Below, piece after piece: positions 29,604 through 37,320 of a stretch of 64,000 bases of DNA. Source of the DNA: Haliea sp. (lineage in GTDB: Bacteria > Pseudomonadota > Gammaproteobacteria > Pseudomonadales > Halieaceae); assembly GCA_002692965.1 (NCBI GenBank), contig NZNC01000026.1, positions 1 through 64,000 of the forward strand, in the 5' to 3' direction. Below the pieces are notes generated by a model, which was not told the origin of the DNA, did not search any database, and saw only the letters and a program-made list of their open reading frames with translations. Made by a program: the position numbers and the translations under genes. Within the stretch, counting starts at the first letter, position 1; each line of letters begins with the position of its first letter.

Positions 29604-31679
29604 TCAGAAACTCCAGGTCAGGCCCAGGCGCAGGGTGCGCGGTTCCATGATGTGGTAGTGGACGTCCTCCACCGCCTCGGCTTCGCCGGGCAGCTGGGAG
29701 GCGTAGAGGTAATCGATATCGTGGTCGCGGCTGTCCAGCAGGTTGAGCAGCTCGGCGCTGAGCCGCCAGTTCAGCGCCAGCTGCCGCCCCACCAGCAGAT
29801 TGACCACGGTGGTGGCGTCGGCCTCGACGGAGCCGTCCTCCACCAGCGGTCGCTCGCCGAAGTAGCGCAGGCGCAGGCTGCCGTACCAGCCTTTCCAGTC
29901 GGTCAGGCTGACGCCGGCCTGCAGTACATGCTCCACCGCGCCGGGGATCTCGCGGCCACCGGCGGTGGCGCGGGTGAAACGGGCGTCGCTCCAGGCGTAC
30001 TCGAAGTCCGCGGTCCAGCGCGAATTGATCGAGTAGTAGGCGGTGACTTCCAGGCCGTGGCGCCGGGTCTCGCCGCTGGCCTCGGTATTGCCGGCATCGC
30101 CGACGAAAACCAGCTCACTGTCGAGCTCCAGATACCAGAGGGCCACGGAGGTATTCAGGCGCTCCGCCCACACGCCGCGCAGGCCCAGCTCCGCTCCCAG
30201 GGACTCGACCAGGGGATCGACCCGCGGCACCGCGCTGCCGTCGGCCGGGTCCACGCGTATCGTGGTGCCCCGGGCATCGTTGGAGTGAAAGCCCTGGCCC
30301 GCGGCCGCGTAGGCCTCCCAGTCATCGTCCAGGGCGAGGATCACGCTGCCCTTCAGGCTGAGGAGTCCGTCGTCGGCACTGCCACTGTTGGGACGCAGAT
30401 CGACACCCTGGAGATTGCGCGCAACGCGGCCATCCACCTCGAAATCGTAGTAGTCGTAGCGGGCACCCACCACCGTACGCAGGCGGTCACTCCAGACCAA
30501 ATCGGCATCCCAGAACAGGCCCGTGCTGAACTCCTCCACGGCGTCGCTGCGAATACTGCCGAGGCGGCGGCGCTCGACACTGCGGTACAGCCCAACCTCG
30601 TCGATGTCATCGTAGCGGAGTTCCAGGCCAAGGCGCTGGGTCACCGGGCGGCCAAAGATGCTGTCCTCCCAACGATAGCTGCCACTGCCCCCATGGATCC
30701 AGCGCTCGTCCACCTGCTCGAACTGGTCGCCGTTTTCCGGGTCGTCCAGGAAGTAGGTGAAGTTTGACCACAGGTTCAGATCGTGGCGAATACTGTAGGC
30801 GGAAAGCTCCCACTGCTGGTCGTGCCAGCGGGCACTCAGGCTGTAGCGACTCGATTTCCCCCCCACCGTGGGATCAATCACCCCGCGCCGGGAGATCAGC
30901 CCCTGTGCTACCGCCCGGCCGGGTATCTGGTCGGCACTGTTCCACTGGTTGTCGTAGGCCATGGCGGTGACGCTCAGCCTACCCGCACCCAGCTCCCGGG
31001 TGTGTCGCAGCAGGCCATTGAAGCGTTCGAGATCCTCCTCGAGACCGCGCCAGGGGCCGTCGTAGCTGTTCAGCTCCGCCGCGTACAGCCAGTCACCGCC
31101 AAGGGCCCGGCTGCTGTCCACCGCGACCAGGCGGCGGTAGGCGTCCTCGCCCAGACTCAGCTCCGCCAGCCCCTTCTCGACGCGATCGGCGAGCCGGAAC
31201 TGCGCACTGCCGGCACCGGAGAAGTCACCCACATCGGTGTGGTAGGGACCCTTGCGGTAGGCAATCGCCGACAGCGCTTCCGGGATAATCGGGTTGAGGT
31301 CGGTGTAGCCCTGACCGTGGCCGTGGCTGCGCATGTTCAGGGGCATGCCGTCGACGAAGGTGGCGAAATCGGTGCCGTGGTCCAGGTTGAAACCGCGCAG
31401 GAAGTACTGATTGGCCTTGCCGGTGCCGCTGTGCTGGGTAACCACCATCCCGGGCACCAACTCCAGGACCTCGCCAGTGCGCAGCAGAGGACGCAGGGCA
31501 ATCTCGGCCTGGCCAATCAGGCCTTCGGAAGCCGAGATCGCCGAGCCCAGGAGATTGACCCGGCGCCCCTCCACTTCGACGGTTTCCAGGCCCGACTGGC
31601 TCTTGGCCTGGCCCACCGACAGTCCCGCGGCCAACGCCGCCCCCACCACCAGTAGCTGGCGTATCCAGGTCCGATCCAT
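29604..31679 (-). CDS. TonB-dependent receptor, divergent from BlaI/M56 genes
   Basis: A 691-residue outer-membrane receptor. The signal peptide (MDRTWIRQLLVVGAALAAGLS) ends near AKSQ. The plug contains LVPGMVVTQHSGTGKANQYFLRGFNLDHGTDFATFVDGMPLNMRSHGHGQGY, with an unusual histidine-containing FNLDHGTDF / RSHGHGQGY signature, and the barrel ends in LTWSF. ATG at 31679 follows GGGGAG; the longer frame upstream is not credible. Its ligand is unknown. The His-rich plug could suit a metal or metal complex, but that is speculation. Control by the divergent BlaI-type repressor is likely. Confidence 0.9.
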   Translation of the reverse strand: MDRTWIRQLLVVGAALAAGLSVGQAKSQSGLETVEVEGRRVNLLGSAISASEGLIGQAEIALRPLLRTGEVLELVPGMVVTQHSGTGKANQYFLRGFNLDHGTDFATFVDGMPLNMRSHGHGQGYTDLNPIIPEALSAIAYRKGPYHTDVGDFSGAGSAQFRLADRVEKGLAELSLGEDAYRRLVAVDSSRALGGDWLYAAELNSYDGPWRGLEEDLERFNGLLRHTRELGAGRLSVTAMAYDNQWNSADQIPGRAVAQGLISRRGVIDPTVGGKSSRYSLSARWHDQQWELSAYSIRHDLNLWSNFTYFLDDPENGDQFEQVDERWIHGGSGSYRWEDSIFGRPVTQRLGLELRYDDIDEVGLYRSVERRRLGSIRSDAVEEFSTGLFWDADLVWSDRLRTVVGARYDYYDFEVDGRVARNLQGVDLRPNSGSADDGLLSLKGSVILALDDDWEAYAAAGQGFHSNDARGTTIRVDPADGSAVPRVDPLVESLGAELGLRGVWAERLNTSVALWYLELDSELVFVGDAGNTEASGETRRHGLEVTAYYSINSRWTADFEYAWSDARFTRATAGGREIPGAVEHVLQAGVSLTDWKGWYGSLRLRYFGERPLVEDGSVEADATTVVNLLVGRQLALNWRLSAELLNLLDSRDHDIDYLYASQLPGEAEAVEDVHYHIMEPRTLRLGLTWSF

Positions 31680-31740
31680 CGCGCTTTCTCCCCTTCCCTG
31701 CTGTGTTTTTGTTCGCCCGCGTCTAAAATGGGGCGCTCGC

Positions 31741-31765
31741 TGGCGCGACGTTGTAGCACGCGCCA
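31741..31765. promoter_or_regulatory. Inverted repeat between TonB receptor and blaI, candidate operator
   Basis: TGGCGCG (31741-31747) and CGCGCCA (31759-31765) are exact inverted 7-base arms separated by 11 bases. The site lies 26 bases before the BlaI-type ATG, in the 112-base divergent spacer. A BlaI dimer site here would let the repressor control itself and the receptor. It does not match the classical TACA-TGTA bla operator. Confidence 0.4.
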
Positions 31766-31791
31766 CCAATACCGAGAATGGATCGGTTTTC

Positions 31792-32235
31792 ATGGCTGAA
31801 AATTCGCGGGGCCTCGCCGCCATGCTGGGGCTGCAGAATCGCCGGCAGTCGCTGCCCAGCCTGGGGACGCGCGAGCTCGCGGTCATGGAGGTGCTCTGGG
31901 GTAGGGAGAGCGAAACCACCGCCCAGCAGGTACTCGACAACATGCCGGCGGGCACCATTGGCCTGAGTACCATACAGAGCACCCTGGAGCGCCTGTACCG
32001 CAAAAAGCTGGTGAGTCGCCACAAACTGGGCCGCGCCTATGCCTACGCGGCGCGCTGCCGCCGCCAGGATCTGATCAGCCAGCTGCTGCAGGACATCACC
32101 CGGGACATTGCCGGCGGCGACATGCAGCCGGTGATCTCCGGCTTCATCAGTTATCTCGAGGACGCGCCGGGCGATACCGACGATACCCTCGAGGCGGCCC
32201 TGCGCCGCCACCGCCAGGCGGCAAGCGATGACTGA
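31792..32235 (+). CDS. BlaI/MecI/CopY-family transcriptional repressor
   Basis: A 147-residue winged-helix repressor. SLGTRELAVMEVLWGRESETTAQQVLDNMP and STIQSTLERLYRKKLVSRHKLGRAYAYAARC are the hallmark DNA-binding and wing segments (residues about 23-90). The C-terminal helices mediate dimerisation. In this family repression is relieved when a membrane metalloprotease partner cleaves the repressor, or by metals in the CopY branch. The next gene, overlapping by 8 bases, encodes such an M56 peptidase, so the pair is a self-contained signalling unit. The N-terminal 20 residues are an extension beyond the usual start. Confidence 0.92.
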   Translation: MAENSRGLAAMLGLQNRRQSLPSLGTRELAVMEVLWGRESETTAQQVLDNMPAGTIGLSTIQSTLERLYRKKLVSRHKLGRAYAYAARCRRQDLISQLLQDITRDIAGGDMQPVISGFISYLEDAPGDTDDTLEAALRRHRQAASDD

Positions 32236-33163
32236 GTTGACCGCGCCCCTGCAGCTGCTGGTCACTGGCTGCGCCAGCCTGCTGCTGGCCTCGCTGCTCT
32301 CTGCCCTCGCCTACCCCCTGCTGCGGCGCTTGCTGCTCGCCGGCCCGGCGGCCAGCGCCTCGCGCTGGACACTGTTTTACGCCTTGCAGGCAGTGCTCTG
32401 CGCCAGCCTGGCGACCCTGGTACTGATGTCTCCAAAGGTAGCCGGACTCCTGGTGCCGGCACACTGCCACGGGCCGCGCTGCCTGCCCCACAGCCCGGAA
32501 ATCCACCTGCTTTCTCCCGGCGGCCTGACGCTGACAGGGGTCAGCTTCCTGGCGATAACGGTATTGCTGCTGGGGGGAATCGCGGTGGCAGCGCGGACAC
32601 GGCAGCGTCTGCAGCTGCTCGGCCAGCTCGCCGAACCCTGTACGGCTTTTGAACAGGTTCAGAGCGCCCGGCCGCTGGCCTGGTGCGCCGGCCTGTGGCG
32701 ACCGCGCATCTTCCTGTCCAGCGCGCTGGTCGCGCGCCTGTCAGAGGCAGACCTCGATGCCGTGCTCGCCCACGAGGGCAGCCACGCCCGGCGGCGCGAC
32801 AATCTGCGCCGACAGCTGGCCCACTGGGCCACGTTGTGCTGGCCGCGCGGGCTGCGGCGACAGCTGCTGGCGGACCTCTCGGAGCAGACCGAACTTGCCT
32901 GCGACGCCGCGGCGGCACGCCGCTGCGGGGCGCAAAGGCTGGCCCGATTGCTGATGACGCTGGGAAGCCCCGGGCAACCGAGGGGCGCCGGGGCAGGATT
33001 TCTGAATGATTATCGGGAGAGCCGGCTCGCGGCGCTGAAGGCGCCGCGAGTGGCGCCACTCTGGAGCGGGCCCGTCGGCCTGGTGAGCCTGGCCGCGTCC
33101 AGCGCGCTCAATCTGGCGCTGCTGACAGCGGCTGCCCACCTTGCCCTGGAGTGGCTGACCTGA
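32228..33163 (+). CDS. M56 (BlaR1-like) membrane metallopeptidase
   Basis: A 311-residue integral membrane protease with about four transmembrane helices (two before, one after the catalytic domain, and around residues 8-35, 48-65, 98-118 and 275-305). The zinc motif is H182-E-x-x-H186 (AHEGSH), and the third ligand is likely in EQTELACDAAAAR. It lacks the large extracellular penicillin-binding sensor domain of BlaR1, so the stimulus is not a beta-lactam bound by that domain. It presumably cleaves the BlaI-type repressor encoded just upstream (8-base overlap). Confidence 0.88.
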   Translation: MTELTAPLQLLVTGCASLLLASLLSALAYPLLRRLLLAGPAASASRWTLFYALQAVLCASLATLVLMSPKVAGLLVPAHCHGPRCLPHSPEIHLLSPGGLTLTGVSFLAITVLLLGGIAVAARTRQRLQLLGQLAEPCTAFEQVQSARPLAWCAGLWRPRIFLSSALVARLSEADLDAVLAHEGSHARRRDNLRRQLAHWATLCWPRGLRRQLLADLSEQTELACDAAAARRCGAQRLARLLMTLGSPGQPRGAGAGFLNDYRESRLAALKAPRVAPLWSGPVGLVSLAASSALNLALLTAAAHLALEWLT

Positions 33164-33166
33164 AGG

Positions 33167-33373
33167 TCAGTTCAGTCGGAAGCCGACTTTGAGCACGACC
33201 TGATAGTAGGCCACCTTGCCCTTCATCACCGAGCCGCGGACTTCCTCGGTCTTGAACCACTCGACGTTCTCGATCGTCTCGTTGGCCCGGGCGATGGCAT
33301 TCTCAATACCGTCTTCCACGCTTTTGGTGGAGGAGCCGACGACTTCGATTACCTTGTAAACATGGTCACTCAT
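33167..33373 (-). CDS. Dodecin (flavin-binding)
   Basis: A 68-residue dodecin: MSDHVYKVIEVVGSS..., with the conserved SVEDGIENAIARA helix and NVEWFKTEEVRGSV, where the tryptophan stacks on flavin. Dodecins assemble as hollow 12-mers that store or buffer FMN/FAD and related flavins. AAGGAGG lies ahead of the ATG. It is convergent with the M56 gene (3-base gap, with a short CTGACC/GGTCAG hairpin at 33155-33170). Confidence 0.95.
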   Translation of the reverse strand: MSDHVYKVIEVVGSSTKSVEDGIENAIARANETIENVEWFKTEEVRGSVMKGKVAYYQVVLKVGFRLN

Positions 33374-33530
33374 ACGACCTCCTTGTGGGTGACTGCACTA
33401 TTCACCCTAGCACACATGACTCACTTGGCCAGCCCCGGCACCACATTGCACCCATCCGCCACAGCCACTAGGCTGGAAACCATGTCTCGCTGTCGAAAGG
33501 CCCCTTGGGGCCGTGAAAGGAGGGTCGCCC

Positions 33531-34145
33531 ATGCTCGCTGAACGCCCCGGCGCGCGCTCGATGAGCCGCTATGCCTGGATGGCGCCGGCGGTGGTCCTGC
33601 TGGCGCTGCTGCTGGTCTATCTCTTCGGGGACGGCGAGGGTGGACGCGTGCAGGTGCGGTCGGAAGGCGCCGACTACCAGCGCCTGCAAATTGGCGACCC
33701 CGACGATATGGGCGCGCTTCAGGCCACCGCCCCGCTGTCGGCGGCGACGCGGGAGCATGTGCTGCAGAATCTCTCCCGCTTCCGTGCCGAGTACCAGATG
33801 CTCGGCCCCTCGGTTGCGCTGAGCGCCGCGCCGGGTTCCGCCAGGGCCACCGAGCTGGCCGAGCGCCTGCGCGCTCTGCTGGCCCAGTACAACCTGGGCG
33901 ACTTCGCGACACAGGAGGGCGGCGGGCAACCGGCAGTCAGCGCCGACGGGCTGGTACTGGGCGTGCGCCCCGCCGACCGTGCCATCGCCCGCGAGCTGAT
34001 TGCGGCCCTGGCGCCGATGCTGGCCGGCAGCGTTACCATCGGCTTCGATGACACGCTGCCCACGGGCCGGATGCAGCTGCGGGTGCGGGAGGTATCCGGC
34101 TTTACGCCGCAGGGCGTCGCCGTTCTCGGCGCGGCCGGGCGCTGA
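33531..34145 (+). CDS. Membrane-anchored protein of unknown function
   Basis: A 204-residue protein with one transmembrane helix (about residues 14-33, YAWMAPAVVLLALLLVYLFG) and a soluble domain, probably periplasmic. The strong AAGGAGG before ATG 33531 supports this start. The soluble part has no cysteine and no recognised motif; LVLGVRPADRAIARELIAALAPMLAGSVTIGFDDTLPTGRMQLRV suggests an alpha/beta module. The 157-base gap upstream shows nothing notable. Confidence 0.75.
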   Translation: MLAERPGARSMSRYAWMAPAVVLLALLLVYLFGDGEGGRVQVRSEGADYQRLQIGDPDDMGALQATAPLSAATREHVLQNLSRFRAEYQMLGPSVALSAAPGSARATELAERLRALLAQYNLGDFATQEGGGQPAVSADGLVLGVRPADRAIARELIAALAPMLAGSVTIGFDDTLPTGRMQLRVREVSGFTPQGVAVLGAAGR

Positions 34146-34213
34146 GCCACCGGAACCATCCCGGCAAGCCCAGACGGCGACCAACCTGCATAGCCATGCG
34201 TTACACTGCAGAC

Positions 34214-34588
34214 ATGAGTGAAAGCCGCCAGCCACTGACCGTCTACTACGATGGAGCCTGCCCCGGTTGCGTACGCGACCGCCGCCGCTACGAGGCTATC
34301 GCCGGCAAACACGCCGAGCGCGTCGCCTGGGTGGACATCACTGGCCGCGAGGCGGAGCTGCGGGCCGCAGGCATTGAACCGGCGCAGGCCCTGCGCGAAT
34401 TGCACGTAAAAGACCCGGAGAGCGGCACGGTCTTTCGCGAGCTGGACGCCTACATCCTGCTGATGCGCAGGACCTTGTGGCTCAAGCCACTGGCCTTTGT
34501 CATCGGCCTGCCCCTGGTGCGACCGTTGCTGGCCCGCGCCTATCACGCGTGGGTCGACCGACGCCTGCGCCGCAGCGGTCGGGGCTGA
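34214..34588 (+). CDS. DCC-family (DUF393) thiol-disulfide oxidoreductase-like protein
   Basis: A 124-residue DUF393 protein. The N-terminal YYDGACPGCVRDRR corresponds to the family's DGxCxxC motif, here CPGC, reminiscent of thioredoxin-like sites. ELHVKDPESGTVFRELDAYILLMRR and the hydrophobic C-terminal stretch also fit. The family is assumed to be redox-active, without a defined partner. ATG 34214 or ATG 34196 could be the start. The next gene begins 2 bases after its stop. Confidence 0.85.
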   Translation: MSESRQPLTVYYDGACPGCVRDRRRYEAIAGKHAERVAWVDITGREAELRAAGIEPAQALRELHVKDPESGTVFRELDAYILLMRRTLWLKPLAFVIGLPLVRPLLARAYHAWVDRRLRRSGRG

Positions 34589-34590
34589 GC

Positions 34591-36450
34591 GTGGATCAAC
34601 CCTGTGCCGAAAGCGAAGCGATTGCCGAGCAGGTCGTCCAGCGGGTCGGTCCGCACATCGTGCTGGCGCTGCCCCTGGGGCTGGGCAAGGCCAATCACAT
34701 CGCCAATGCCCTCTACGACCGGGTCGCCGCCGACCCCGCGCTAAGCCTGACGATCCTCACGGCCCTGACCCTGGAAAAGCCCGCCTACCAGAACAATCTG
34801 GAGCGCCGCTTCCTGCAGCCGGTGGTGGAGCGGCTGTTCGGCGATTACCCGGCCTTGCGCTACGCCGAGGCCCGGCGCCAGGGGCGGCTGCCGGACAATA
34901 TCCGGGTCGAGGAATTTTTCTTTCTCGCCGGCAGCCGGCTGGGGGATGCCGACGCACAGCAGAACCATATCTGCGCCAACTACACCCATGTCCCGGAGTA
35001 CCTGCTGGACCGGGGCATCAATGTCATCGCCCAGCTGGTGGCGGCGCCCCCGACGGATAGTGCGCCGCAGGCCTACAGCGCCAGCTGCAATACCGACCTC
35101 ACCGGCGAGCTGTTGCAGGCGCGCCGGGCGGGGCGGGCCGACTTTCTGTTTCTCGGCCAGGTCAACCGCGAACTGCCCTTCATGGCGGGCGATGCCCTGC
35201 TGGCGGCGGAGGAATTCGACGCCATCCTGGACAGCCCGGCCTGCGAGTTCCCCCTCTTCGCCCCACCGCGCCAGCCCCTGGGCCTGAGCGATCAGGCCGC
35301 CGCCCTGCAGGTGGCGCGCCTGGTACCCGATGGCGGCACCCTGCAGATCGGTATCGGCGCCCTGGGGGATGCCATCGCCCAGGCCCTGATTCTGCGCCAC
35401 CGCGACAACCGGCGTTTTCGCAGCCTCAGCCGGGAACTGGCGGGCGAGCCGGCGGCGCCGGCGGACCACCTGGCGCCCTTTGCCAGCGGCCTGCACGGCC
35501 TCAGCGAAATGCTGGTGGACGGCTTCCTGGATCTGTACGAGGCGGGCGTGCTGCGGCGCGAGGTGGACGGCAAGGTTCTCAATGCCGCCTTTTTCCTCGG
35601 CTCCCGCAGTCTCTATCAGCGCCTGCGCGAGATGGACGATCGCGAGCGCGAACGCCTGGCCATGCGCAGTATCCTGTTCACCAACCAGCTCTACGGCGAC
35701 CAGGCCGCCCGGCAGGCCGCCCGCACCGGTGCCCGCTTCATCAACAAGGCCATGCTGGTGACGCTGCGCGGCGAGGTGGTGTCCGACGGCTTGGAGGATG
35801 GCCGTGTGGTCAGCGGTGTCGGCGGCCAGTTCGACTTCGCCGCACAGGCCTTCGCGCTGCCGGACGCCCGCTCGGTAATCGTGGTGCCCGCCACCCGCCG
35901 GCAAGGCGGCAAGGTGGAATCGAATATCCACTGGCAGTACGGCAACACCACCATTCCGCGTCACTACCGCGACATCGTGGTCACCGAATACGGCATCGCC
36001 GACCTGCGCGGCAAGACCGACGCCCAGGTGATCGAGGCAATGCTGTCGGTGACCGATGCGCGTTTTCAGGCACCGCTGCTGGCGCAGGCACAGGCGGCGG
36101 GCAAACTGCCCTGGAACTTCCGTCCGCCCGCGACCTGGCAGCGAAACACCCCCGAGCGTATCCGCGCGGTGCTGCAGCCGGCCATCGAGGCCGGCACCCT
36201 GCACGACTTCCCCTTCGCCAGCGATTTCAGCCCCACCGAACAGGCGCTGCTGCGCGCCCTGGACGTGCTCAAGGGCGTCGCACATTCGCGCTGGCAACTG
36301 GCCCGGCTCGCCTGGGGCGGCCTGCTGGCTCCCGCGGCAACACCCGGGCTGACCGAGGCCCTGGCGCGCATGGAGCTGCAAAGCCCCCGCGGTGTGCGCG
36401 AGCGCCTGGAGCAGGCGCTGCTGAAGGGTGCCTGGGTGCGCCGGCGCTAA
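34591..36450 (+). CDS. Acetyl-CoA hydrolase/CoA-transferase family protein (long form)
   Basis: A 619-residue cytosolic CoA-transferase-fold enzyme. Family features are GTLQIGIGALGDAIAQAL in the middle and the C-terminal signature GGKVESNIHWQYGNTTIPRHYRDIVVTEYGIADLRGKTDAQVI. It is longer than the usual family members (roughly 430-550 residues), with extra sequence between the two halves. Possible activities are acetyl-CoA hydrolysis or CoA transfer between acetate, succinate or butyrate-type acids. The start is GTG, two bases after the DUF393 stop. The last 4 bases overlap the convergent LON-domain gene. Confidence 0.85.
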   Translation: MDQPCAESEAIAEQVVQRVGPHIVLALPLGLGKANHIANALYDRVAADPALSLTILTALTLEKPAYQNNLERRFLQPVVERLFGDYPALRYAEARRQGRLPDNIRVEEFFFLAGSRLGDADAQQNHICANYTHVPEYLLDRGINVIAQLVAAPPTDSAPQAYSASCNTDLTGELLQARRAGRADFLFLGQVNRELPFMAGDALLAAEEFDAILDSPACEFPLFAPPRQPLGLSDQAAALQVARLVPDGGTLQIGIGALGDAIAQALILRHRDNRRFRSLSRELAGEPAAPADHLAPFASGLHGLSEMLVDGFLDLYEAGVLRREVDGKVLNAAFFLGSRSLYQRLREMDDRERERLAMRSILFTNQLYGDQAARQAARTGARFINKAMLVTLRGEVVSDGLEDGRVVSGVGGQFDFAAQAFALPDARSVIVVPATRRQGGKVESNIHWQYGNTTIPRHYRDIVVTEYGIADLRGKTDAQVIEAMLSVTDARFQAPLLAQAQAAGKLPWNFRPPATWQRNTPERIRAVLQPAIEAGTLHDFPFASDFSPTEQALLRALDVLKGVAHSRWQLARLAWGGLLAPAATPGLTEALARMELQSPRGVRERLEQALLKGAWVRRR

Positions 36451-37049
36451 CTCTCGCCGCTGATGTGGCTGATGATCAGGTCCAGCTGGTCCAGCAGCGG
36501 GCCGCTGTCGTCGGCCACCAACAGGCCGTATTTGAGGGATTCCTCCAGGGGCAGTAGCTGGGCCAGGCGGTAGCCGACCTCCCAGGCATCGTCACTCTGC
36601 AGCTCTAGGCCCAGGCGGCGGACCTCGGCGTGCTTGCCCAGGTCGGCCAGGATTTCCTGCAGGCTGGCCCACTGCGGCGGCAGTGGCGTCGGCTCGGGTG
36701 GGTCCATCAGCGTCACCTCGCCCCAGACCAGCCCGTTGGCGGCCACCCGGGTACTGTGCAGGCGCAGGCGCTGCTCCCCCTCGATCACAATCCCCAGCAG
36801 GCCGTTGGGCAGCTGGTCCCAGTCGACGATCCGCGCCAGCGTTCCCAGCTCCGACAGTTCGTGGTGTGCACGCCCCTCTCGAGCCACTTCCGAGCCCTTG
36901 CGGATCCACACCACGCCGAAACCGCTGCCGCGACGCATGCAGTCGCGGACCAAATCGAGGTAGCGCTGTTCGAAAATCTGCAGCGGCATGCGGCCACAGG
37001 GAAACAGCACGGATGAGAGGGGGAACAGGGGGATTTCCGTCGTCGACAT
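36447..37049 (-). CDS. LON peptidase N-terminal (substrate-binding) domain protein
   Basis: A 200-residue stand-alone LON_substr_bdg domain: IPLFPLSSVLFPCGRMPLQIFEQRYLDLVRDCM is the diagnostic start. There is no ATPase or protease domain. Such proteins are widespread in proteobacteria with unproved function; substrate delivery or regulation is suggested. It is last in the minus-strand unit mpl-RND-ykgJ-lonN, 3 bases after the ykgJ-like gene. Confidence 0.9.
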   Translation of the reverse strand: MSTTEIPLFPLSSVLFPCGRMPLQIFEQRYLDLVRDCMRRGSGFGVVWIRKGSEVAREGRAHHELSELGTLARIVDWDQLPNGLLGIVIEGEQRLRLHSTRVAANGLVWGEVTLMDPPEPTPLPPQWASLQEILADLGKHAEVRRLGLELQSDDAWEVGYRLAQLLPLEESLKYGLLVADDSGPLLDQLDLIISHISGES

Positions 37050-37052
37050 GTA

Positions 37053-37319
37053 TTACACCTGGCTGTCGGGATGGCTGCTGGCCTCGAGGTCCAGCAGATT
37101 GATGTAGGCGGTCTCGCGATCCTCGCCGCAAAACTCGGGGTCGGCCTGGAAGTTCTCGCACACCGCCGGCCGCCGGGGGTCGCCGAAGAGCCCACAGAGA
37201 CGGTCGCGGGTCAGGTGTACACAGGCCACCCCGGCCGGCTTGCCCCGGGGCATGCCGAAAAATGCTGTGGAGATGGACGGCGCCACACAGCAGGCGCCGC
37301 AGCCCGGGCGACACTCCAT
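37053..37319 (-). CDS. YkgJ-family cysteine-cluster protein
   Basis: An 88-residue protein with the YkgJ/Fe-S-oxidoreductase-like pattern MECRPGCGACCVAPS, then later cysteines in GVACVHLTRDRLCGLFG, AVCENF and EFCGED. The eight clustered cysteines should bind zinc or an iron-sulfur cluster. Function is unknown. The gaps are 1 base to the RND gene and 3 bases to the LON-domain gene, so it is cotranscribed. Confidence 0.9.
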   Translation of the reverse strand: MECRPGCGACCVAPSISTAFFGMPRGKPAGVACVHLTRDRLCGLFGDPRRPAVCENFQADPEFCGEDRETAYINLLDLEASSHPDSQV

Positions 37320-37320
37320 A

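Noticed and set aside
32228-33163. Beta-lactam sensing by the M56 protein (true BlaR1)
   Set aside because: The C-terminal penicillin-binding domain is absent and no beta-lactamase gene is adjacent.
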